Positions 1-4,836 of a stretch of 7,708 nucleotides of DNA are shown one piece after another. Location of the stretch: NCBI GenBank assembly GCA_021798135.1, contig JAJZYI010000164.1, positions 1 to 7,708 of the forward strand. Direction: 5' to 3'. Source of the stretch: Actinomycetes bacterium (GTDB lineage Bacteria; Actinomycetota; Acidimicrobiia; Acidimicrobiales; UBA8190). A program made the translations under genes and the position numbers. Each line of letters opens with the position of its first letter. The stretch's first letter is position 1. Below the pieces are notes generated by a model that searched no databases, was not told the DNA's origin, and saw nothing but the letters and a program-made list of their open reading frames with translations.

Positions 1-3000
1 CGTCGTCGCCCGCCGGCAGGGCCAGCTCGATCCGGTCGGTGAGCTCCAGGCCGGTCTCCTTGCGGAGCCGGTTGACGTGGTGGACCAGGTCGTTGACCCG
101 GCCCAGGAGCAGCAGCTCGTCGTCGAGAGCGGTGTCGAGGGCGACGGAGACGCCGTCACCCGACGCGAAGGCCCAGCCCTCTTTGGGCAGGCGTTCCACC
201 AGCACCTCGGACGGTGCCAGGTCGTGCCCGGCGACGCGCACGGTGCCGTCGGGCAGCATCTCGAAGTCGCCGGCACCCAAGGCCTTGCGGACAGGGCCCA
301 GAGCGGGGCCGAGGCGGGGGCCGAGCACCGGTAGGTTCGGCCGCACCCGGAGGTCCACCGCCTCGATGTGGCCGAACACGATCTCCTGCACTCGCAGCTC
401 GTCCGCGATGACAGCGACGTGCGGCGCGGCGCGGTCCGCGCCTTCGGCGACCATGCGCCGCAGCGGCTGGCGGCCGCGCAGGCCGGTGGTGGCGCGGGCC
501 TGGCGGCCCAGGTCGACCACGGCCCGAACCGCCGCCCATTCGGCCAGTACATCCTGGTCGGTGGCGTTGTCGGTGGCGTTGTCGGTGGCGTTGTCGGTGG
601 CGTTGTCGGTGGCGTTGTCGGTGGCGTTGTCAGTGGCCTGAAGGGCGGCGAAGGCGGCAGGCTGGGCGGTGGTGGCCTGGTTGCCAGCCTGAACGGCAGC
701 GGGGGCGGCGTCGGGCCACCCGGCGAGGAACACCGACTCGGGGGCCTCGGGGCACGGGCCGGTCACCAGCACCCGCCACAGGTGCTCGGCCAGGAACGGC
801 ATGATGGGCGCCACCAGGCGCAGCGACTGCACCAGCGCGTACCACAGTGTGCGGATGGCACCCGCGTCCCCGTCCCAAAAGCGTCGGCGGCTGCGGCGGA
901 TGTACCAGTTGGAGAGGTCTTCGACGAAGTCGTCGAAGGCCCGCAGCGCGTTGACGGTCAGCAGGTCGTCGTAGGCCCGGGTCATGTCGGCCACCAGCTG
1001 GTGCACGCGGGCAACCAACCACCGGTCGAGTGGCGCCAGGTCGCCGGTGGGGCCCCGGGTGCCCTGACCGCCGGGCGCTCCGCCCGGCGTGCCACTGGCG
1101 CCTCCCGGCCCGCTGGCGGCTCCCGGCCCGCTCGAAGTCGCCAGGTCAGCGGCGATTTCCGCGTCGGCGGCGTCACGCCCGGGCTCGAGGCCGAGGTCGG
1201 CCAGATCTGGTGTCACCTGTGCGATGGTGGCGTACTGCACCAGGAACGACGCGCTGTTCCACAAGGTGAGCAGCCGGCGCTGGATCTCGTGCGCGGGGGA
1301 GAAGCCGAACAGCAGGTTCTGGTTCGGCGGCTGCATGCAGTACATCCAGCGCATGACGTCCGCACCCATGCGCGCAAAGGCATCCTCGACCGCGATCATG
1401 TTGCCGTGCGAGCCGTGCATGGCGAGGCCGTGCTCGTCGAGCATCTTTTCGTAGCCGAGCACGCGGCGGTACGGGGCGCTGCCCGTGAGCGCCACCGACA
1501 TGAACAGCTGCGAGTAGAACCACAGCCGGATCTGCTCGCGCATCTCGGATACGAGATCAGCGGGGAACCACTGCTCCCAGTAGGCGTGGTCCGGAAGGTC
1601 GGCCGTGGTGAGGCCGGCGGCGGCGCCCGTTCCCGAACCGCCCGGCACCCGCTCGGGGTTCTGCCATCCCAGCGTGGAGAACGGGACGATGCCGGCGTCG
1701 AGCCACACGTCGCCGACCTCGGGAATGCGGGTGACCGGCTCGCCGCACGATGCGCAGCGGATCCTGATCGCGTCGATCCACGGTCGGCGCAGCTCGGGCA
1801 GATCGGTGATCGGGTCGACGGCCAGCTCGGCGAGCTCAGCACGCGTCGACACGACGGTGAGGTGCCCGCACCGGCAGGGGTAGAACGGAAGCGGCATGCC
1901 GTAGTACCGACGCCGCGAGATGTTCCAGTCGGTCATGTTGACCAGCCAGTCGTCCATCCGCTTGCCCATGTAGGCCGGCACCCACTCCACCTCGGCGTTG
2001 GCCCGACGCATGTCACCGCGGATGCTGTCGACGGCAATGAACCAGTCGTCCGACAGCCGGAAGATGAGTGGTGTGTGGCAGCGCCAGCACTCGGGGAACC
2101 GGTGGTGGATGGTGCCGGCCTGGACCAGCAGACCCCGCTCGCGGAGGTCGTCGATCACCGGCTGGCGCACCTCGTCGGTGGACCGCCCGGTCAGCCAGCC
2201 GTAGCCGTCGACGAACCGCCCGCTCTCGTCCACCGGGCTCAGTACCGCGAGCCCTTCCTCCTTCCCGAGCGCAAAGTCCTCGGCGCCGCAGCCCGGGGCG
2301 ATGTGCACCAGGCCGGTGCCCTCCTCGAGCGACACCTCGTCCCACGCCACCACCCGGTGGTCCACCGCATCGCCGGGGCCCACCGTGTCGAAGGGGCCGT
2401 CGTAGCGCCACCCGACGAGCGCAGCTCCGCTCAGCTCCTCGTCGAACGGCCCCTCCCCGGCGCGTTCGACCGCAGTCCAGTCCCCGCCTCTGCGGCCGTA
2501 GCGGGCGTCGGGGCGGACGGCGACGGCGACGTTGGCCGGCAGCGTCCACGGCGTGGTGGTCCAGATGACGAGGTGCTCGCCGGGGCGGTCCCGCAGGGGG
2601 AAGCGCACCGACAGCGACGGGTCGTCGCGGTCGACGTAGCTGCCGGCCAGCTCGTGCGCCGAGATCGACGTGCCGCATCGCGGGCACCACTCGGTAGGCC
2701 GGTTCCCCTGGTAGAGCCAGCCCCGCTCGGCCACGATGGCGAGGAACCGCCAGATGTACTCGATGTTGGTGTCGGAGAACGTGTAGTAGCTCTTCTCCCA
2801 GTCCATCCACATGCCGAGGCGGACCGACCCCTCGGTCAGCTCGCGCGAGGACCAGACCACGACGTCACGGCACTTCGCCGCGAACTCGGCCAGGCCGAAC
2901 GCCTCGATCTCGCGCTTGGAGTCGAGGCCGAGCTCGCGCTCCACGCCGACCTCGATCCACAGGCCCTGGCAGTCGAACCCGTTCTGGTAGCGCTGGTGGA

Positions 3001-3229
3001 AGCCGCGCATGGCCTTGTACCGCTGGAAGACGTCCTTCAGGGTGCGCCCCCAAGCGGTGTGGACCCCGAGCGACTTGTTGGCGGTCACCGGTCCGTCGAC
3101 GAAGCTGAAGCGGGGGCCCTCGGCATTGCGGGCCCGGACGCGGGCGAAGACATCCCGCTCCTCCCACCAGTGCAGGACGGCGAGCTCGATGGCCTGGTGG
3201 TCCGGCTTGTCGGGGAGGGGCTCGAACAC
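1..3229 (-). CDS. ileS: Isoleucyl-tRNA synthetase, divergent class I type, 3' end cut by window
   Basis: This gene charges tRNA-Ile with isoleucine in the cytoplasm. The frame is open for 1076 codons and leaves the window without a stop; perhaps the last 60-100 residues are missing. Landmarks are: a HIGH-region equivalent LGVHTAWG at 54-61; CPRC at 182-185; the CP1 editing domain with WTTTPWTLPAN at 223-233 and GTGLVHIAPGCGAED at 304-318; CWRC at 381-384; WNISRRRYYG from 435; zinc-type CRC at 452-454 and CASC at 492-495; a KMSKS equivalent AMHGSHGN at 603-610; and the anticodon-binding SNWYIRRSRRRFW around residue 775, which points to IleS rather than ValRS or LeuRS. Both catalytic signatures are altered. 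A Gly/Pro/Ser linker (698-733) and a DNAT x6 insert (867-890) are unusual. GTG at 3229 gives the N-terminus MFEPLPDKPD, which fits the family. The frame stays open upstream to TGA 3710-3712, but that stretch holds no ATG, GTG or TTG. The ribosome binding site is weak (AGG about 14 nt upstream). Confidence 0.9.
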   Translation of the reverse strand, partial: MFEPLPDKPDHQAIELAVLHWWEERDVFARVRARNAEGPRFSFVDGPVTANKSLGVHTAWGRTLKDVFQRYKAMRGFHQRYQNGFDCQGLWIEVGVERELGLDSKREIEAFGLAEFAAKCRDVVVWSSRELTEGSVRLGMWMDWEKSYYTFSDTNIEYIWRFLAIVAERGWLYQGNRPTEWCPRCGTSISAHELAGSYVDRDDPSLSVRFPLRDRPGEHLVIWTTTPWTLPANVAVAVRPDARYGRRGGDWTAVERAGEGPFDEELSGAALVGWRYDGPFDTVGPGDAVDHRVVAWDEVSLEEGTGLVHIAPGCGAEDFALGKEEGLAVLSPVDESGRFVDGYGWLTGRSTDEVRQPVIDDLRERGLLVQAGTIHHRFPECWRCHTPLIFRLSDDWFIAVDSIRGDMRRANAEVEWVPAYMGKRMDDWLVNMTDWNISRRRYYGMPLPFYPCRCGHLTVVSTRAELAELAVDPITDLPELRRPWIDAIRIRCASCGEPVTRIPEVGDVWLDAGIVPFSTLGWQNPERVPGGSGTGAAAGLTTADLPDHAYWEQWFPADLVSEMREQIRLWFYSQLFMSVALTGSAPYRRVLGYEKMLDEHGLAMHGSHGNMIAVEDAFARMGADVMRWMYCMQPPNQNLLFGFSPAHEIQRRLLTLWNSASFLVQYATIAQVTPDLADLGLEPGRDAADAEIAADLATSSGPGAASGPGGASGTPGGAPGGQGTRGPTGDLAPLDRWLVARVHQLVADMTRAYDDLLTVNALRAFDDFVEDLSNWYIRRSRRRFWDGDAGAIRTLWYALVQSLRLVAPIMPFLAEHLWRVLVTGPCPEAPESVFLAGWPDAAPAAVQAGNQATTAQPAAFAALQATDNATDNATDNATDNATDNATDNATDQDVLAEWAAVRAVVDLGRQARATTGLRGRQPLRRMVAEGADRAAPHVAVIADELRVQEIVFGHIEAVDLRVRPNLPVLGPRLGPALGPVRKALGAGDFEMLPDGTVRVAGHDLAPSEVLVERLPKEGWAFASGDGVSVALDTALDDELLLLGRVNDLVHHVNRLRKETGLELTDRIELALPAGDD
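560..631 (-). repeat. 12-bp tandem repeat x6 inside ileS (Asp-Asn-Ala-Thr)6
   Basis: Six identical, contiguous copies of ggtggcgttgtc (plus strand) run from 560 to 631. On the coding strand each reads GAC AAC GCC ACC, giving six DNAT units at IleS residues 867-890. The array lies between the SVFLAGWP segment and the VRAVVDLGRQAR helix of the anticodon-binding region, where I would expect only a short connection. The lack of any silent difference between copies suggests recent expansion by slippage. Confidence 0.97.
1102..1137 (-). repeat. 18-bp direct duplication in the Gly/Pro linker of ileS
   Basis: Two adjacent 18-bp units (1102-1119 and 1120-1137) share the 13-mer ctcccggcccgct and then diverge. 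They encode the SGPGAASGPGGASG part of the Gly/Pro/Ser-rich linker at IleS residues 698-733, just before the anticodon-binding domain (DLAPLDRW). It looks like a small, older, partly decayed duplication. Confidence 0.6.
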
Positions 3230-3271
3230 GGGACCGAAGACTACCTGCCGCCCGCCCCGGGCGGCCCGGGC

Positions 3272-3433
3272 GGCTCGCCGAGTGTGTGGTGTGGTGACGG
3301 TTCGCCGGGCACGTGGTGTGGTGTGGGTTGGCCGGGTGTGTGGTGTGGTGGCGGTTCGCCGGGCACGTGGTGTGGTGTGGGTTGGCCGGGTGTGTGGTGT
3401 GGTGGCGGTTTGCCGGGCACGTGGTGTGGTGGC
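3272..3433. repeat. 27-bp tandem array, six units in alternating A/B forms (54-bp higher-order period)
   Basis: Six consecutive 27-bp units start at 3272, 3299, 3326, 3353, 3380 and 3407, and a decayed seventh starts at 3434. Two variants alternate: A contains cgccgggcacgtggtgtgg and B contains ggccgggtgtgtggtgtgg, so the true repeat is 54 bp. The array ends 43 bp upstream of the ileS GTG. In the ileS frame it would read as alternating HTTPRARRT and ATTPHTRPT nonapeptides, but no start codon lies upstream of it in that frame, so it is probably untranslated leader or spacer. Confidence 0.93.
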
Positions 3434-3462
3434 GGTTTGCCGGGCCGGGGCTGCGGACGACC

Positions 3463-3484
3463 GCCCGGCTACCAGCAGCCGGGC
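3463..3484 (-). terminator. Hairpin downstream of the VOC gene, possible terminator
   Basis: GCCCGGCT (3463-3470) and AGCCGGGC (3477-3484) form a perfect 8-bp stem with a 6-nt loop, placed after the last 69-bp copy and before the 27-bp array. No T-tract follows on the minus strand, so it is at best a GC-rich terminator without a U-run, or simply a structured spacer. Confidence 0.4.
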
Positions 3485-3507
3485 CGTAGGCGCCGCGTGC
3501 CGTCGGA

Positions 3508-3714
3508 TCAGTCGACGCGGCGGCGCAGCGGGTCGTTGTTCGGCACCTCGACGATGCCGATCCGCGTGCCGTCGGGTCAGTCGACGCGGCGGCGCAGCGG
3601 GTGGTCGGCCGGCACCTCGACGATGCCGATCCGCATGCCGTCGGGTCAGTCGACGCGGCGGCGCAGCGGGTGGTCGGCCGGCACCTCGACGATGCCGATC
3701 CGCATGCCGTCAGG
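3508..3714 (-). repeat. 69-bp tandem triplication of the VOC gene 3' end, each copy with its own stop codon
   Basis: Three 69-bp (23-codon) units lie at 3646-3714, 3577-3645 and 3508-3576. The first is the true end of the VOC gene (PDGMRIGIVEVPADHPLRRRVD plus TGA). The second is nearly identical to it. The third carries VPNNDP instead of VPADHP and is the most diverged. The phase is kept, so each copy ends in an in-frame TGA (3646-3648, 3577-3579, 3508-3510). The sequence after the last TGA (GATCCGACGGCACGCGG) resembles the intragenic GATCCTGACGGCATGCGG, a likely seed for unequal exchange. Confidence 0.93.
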
Positions 3715-4242
3715 ATCCTCGATCCAGCCCTCGACCAGCCCCCACGGCTCGCGTTGCACGGCGCGGACCACGGGGACGCCTGCGGCGGCGAGCCTCCCGA
3801 CCTCGGCGGTGGCGTCGCGCACCTGCAGCCACAGGGCAATGCCCGAAGCGTCCGGACCGGCGCCGCTTGCTCCGGTCGTGGTGCTGTCGGCTGGTGCGGC
3901 GGTGGTGCTGTCGGCTGGTGCGGCGGTGGTGCTGTCGGCTGGTGCGGCGGTGGTGCTGTCGGCTGGTGCGGCCGTGGTGCTGTCGGCTGGTGCGGCCGTG
4001 GTGCTGTCGGCTGGTGCGGCCGTGGTGCTGTCGGCTGGTGCGGCCGTGGTGCCGCGTTCCGGCCCGGCCGCGAGCTCGCCGGAGACCTCCAGGTACCCCC
4101 CACCGGTGAAGAACACCACCCCGTACTGCCTGCCGGCGCCGAACTCTCGGTAGACGGGCAGCCCGAGCGTGCCGGCGTAAAAATCGAGGGAGCGCTCCAG
4201 GTTCTGCGGCCGCAGCAGCAGCCGTGACGAAAGGACCTCCAT
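3646..4242 (-). CDS. VOC (glyoxalase/bleomycin-resistance fold) family protein with an octapeptide-repeat insert
   Basis: This is a 198-residue protein of the vicinal-oxygen-chelate fold; the substrate is unknown. The first module runs from about residue 1 to 56 (RLLLRPQNLERSLDFYAGTLGLP, then GVVFFTGGGYLEVSG). The second runs from about 135 to 188 (IALWLQVRDATAEVGRLAAAGV, then WIEDPDGMRIGIVEVP, the typical closing strand). Seven TTAAPADS copies (65-120) sit exactly in the link between the modules, making the protein longer than the usual 120-145 residues. The His often found on the first strand as a metal ligand is not evident (R11 there), so metal dependence is uncertain. I chose ATG 4242 over an in-frame ATG at 4281 because AGGAGG lies 5 nt upstream of it and family homology begins there. 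The gene ends in a triplicated 69-bp segment. It is 176 bp from the SCP2-like gene and may be its own transcription unit. Confidence 0.85.
   Translation of the reverse strand: MEVLSSRLLLRPQNLERSLDFYAGTLGLPVYREFGAGRQYGVVFFTGGGYLEVSGELAAGPERGTTAAPADSTTAAPADSTTAAPADSTTAAPADSTTAAPADSTTAAPADSTTAAPADSTTTGASGAGPDASGIALWLQVRDATAEVGRLAAAGVPVVRAVQREPWGLVEGWIEDPDGMRIGIVEVPADHPLRRRVD
3878..4045 (-). repeat. 24-bp tandem repeat x7 inside the VOC gene (TTAAPADS)7
   Basis: Seven contiguous 24-bp units start at 3878, 3902, 3926, 3950, 3974, 3998 and 4022. On the plus strand they begin gtggtgctgtcggctggtg. The only variation is the last base: the first three units end in gcggcg and the other four in gcggcc, a silent change. 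They encode seven TTAAPADS octapeptides, a Pro/Ala/Thr-rich and probably disordered linker between the two halves of the VOC fold. Confidence 0.97.
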
Positions 4243-4247
4243 TACCG

Positions 4248-4253
4248 CCTCCT
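4248..4253 (-). promoter_or_regulatory. Strong ribosome binding site that fixes the VOC start
   Basis: The minus strand reads AGGAGG here, 5 nt before ATG 4242. It is a full anti-Shine-Dalgarno match and the clearest such site in the window, which argues for the internal ATG and against an upstream in-frame ATG at 4281. Confidence 0.85.
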
Positions 4254-4264
4254 GTCGGTTGTCG

Positions 4265-4284
4265 CCGGTGCTTCTGCGCACCGG
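4265..4284 (-). other. Perfect 7-bp hairpin in the VOC leader
   Basis: CCGGTGC (4265-4271) pairs with GCACCGG (4278-4284) around a 6-nt loop, about 11 nt upstream of the VOC ribosome binding site. It could be a terminator without a U-tract for the operon upstream, an mRNA-stabilising structure, or chance in GC-rich DNA. Confidence 0.4.
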
Positions 4285-4320
4285 AGAGGAGCGGCTGCCG
4301 GCCCCGGTCCCGGTCCGCCG

Positions 4321-4372
4321 TCGGGTGCGTGCCGCCGCGCCGTCCCCGGCTCACGGCCCGAGGCGCACCCGA
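4321..4372. terminator. 9-bp inverted repeat between the SCP2-like gene and the VOC gene, possible terminator
   Basis: TCGGGTGCG (4321-4329) and CGCACCCGA (4364-4372) are perfect inverted repeats separated by 34 nt that is itself GC-rich and able to pair. The element sits about 47 bp after the SCP2-like stop codon, a reasonable place for the end of the sdh transcript. No T-run accompanies it, so factor-dependent termination or simple structure are equally possible. Confidence 0.4.
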
Positions 4373-4418
4373 TGGGATGTCGGGACCGGACGACCACCAG
4401 CACGGAGCGTCAGGACCG

Positions 4419-4826
4419 TCAGTACGTGGTGGCGTCGTGCAGCGGTTGCAGCCGCTCCTGCAAGGCAGCCAGCACGGTTTGGCCGGCTACCAGCACGCCG
4501 AGGTCGCCCCGCACCCGGATCCGCCCGCCTGCCAGCGCGTCGACCACCGACAGGGTTCCCGTGGCCATGGCGACGGCGTCGTCCCAGCCCAGCCGCACGG
4601 ACACGTCGGCCTGGTCGGTGGGGCCGAGCTGCATGCGCACCGTCGGACCGTCGACGACCAGCGTGGTGCTGACGTCACCGGTGGGCCCGCCGGTGACGGT
4701 CTGGCACACCGAGAACCGCCCGCTCTGGGCGGCCAGAGCGGCATCCGGGCCAGGCCGAGGGGGCTCGGCGCCGGCACTGGCCTCGTTGAAGGCGTCGACC
4801 CACGCCGGGCTGAGGAACGCCGGCAC
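4419..4826 (-). CDS. SCP2-like (sterol-carrier fold) small protein after sdhB
   Basis: This is a 135-residue protein resembling SCP2 sterol-transfer domains. The match is to the second half of the fold: DVSVRLGWDDAVAMATG at about 74-90, followed by GRIRVRGDLGVLV at 101-113. These match the conserved pattern in which an Asp-rich turn precedes a helix and then a G-R-I-x-V-x-G-D strand. Such proteins usually bind lipids or acyl chains; no enzymatic motif is visible and the ligand is unknown. I chose GTG 4826 because it lies 10 nt after the sdhB stop with TGAGG of that stop acting as a weak ribosome binding site, and it gives a normal family length. An ATG at 4952 is in frame but would overlap sdhB by 116 bp and add a Pro/Ala-rich extension typical of out-of-frame reading. 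It is probably co-transcribed with sdhAB; a role in the complex is speculative. Confidence 0.75.
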   Translation of the reverse strand: MPAFLSPAWVDAFNEASAGAEPPRPGPDAALAAQSGRFSVCQTVTGGPTGDVSTTLVVDGPTVRMQLGPTDQADVSVRLGWDDAVAMATGTLSVVDALAGGRIRVRGDLGVLVAGQTVLAALQERLQPLHDATTY

Positions 4827-4836
4827 GGATCGGGCC

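Larger units (their letters stand above)
3230..3645. other. Repeat-built spacer between the VOC gene and ileS, no gene
   Basis: These 416 bp separate the VOC stop codon from the ileS start. Starting from the VOC side they hold two extra 69-bp copies of the VOC 3' end (3508-3645), an 8-bp-stem hairpin (3463-3484), a 27-bp tandem array (3272-3433) and a GC-rich segment just upstream of ileS. In that segment CCGCCC (3248-3253) can pair with GGGCGG (3259-3264). Several frames are open only because the repeats are stop-free and multiples of three; none shows a recognisable protein. I see no clear promoter and no T-box-like leader for ileS. Confidence 0.7.

Noticed and set aside
3230..3645. T-box or other riboswitch controlling ileS
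   Set aside because: Actinobacterial ileS genes can have T-boxes, but I see no T-box sequence or specifier-stem arrangement; the region is tandem repeats.
3272..3714. CRISPR array
   Set aside because: Units follow each other directly with no unique spacers, periods are 27 and 69 bp of wholly repeated sequence, and no cas gene is nearby.
2865..4103. A 412-codon minus-strand frame with Pro/His/Thr repeats
   Set aside because: It reads the VOC gene, the spacer arrays and the start of ileS out of frame; its repeats are only the DNA repeats translated in another phase.
368..4153. A 1261-codon open frame on the plus strand with repetitive segments
   Set aside because: It runs in the same codon register as ileS on the opposite strand, so it stays open simply because TTA, CTA and TCA codons are rare in this GC-rich gene. 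The minus strand shows clear IleS motifs, and this frame also crosses the VOC gene and the spacer without any recognisable domain.
4243..4281. Upstream in-frame ATG at 4281 as VOC start
   Set aside because: The resulting 13-residue extension overlaps the AGGAGG site and a hairpin, and family homology begins at ATG 4242.
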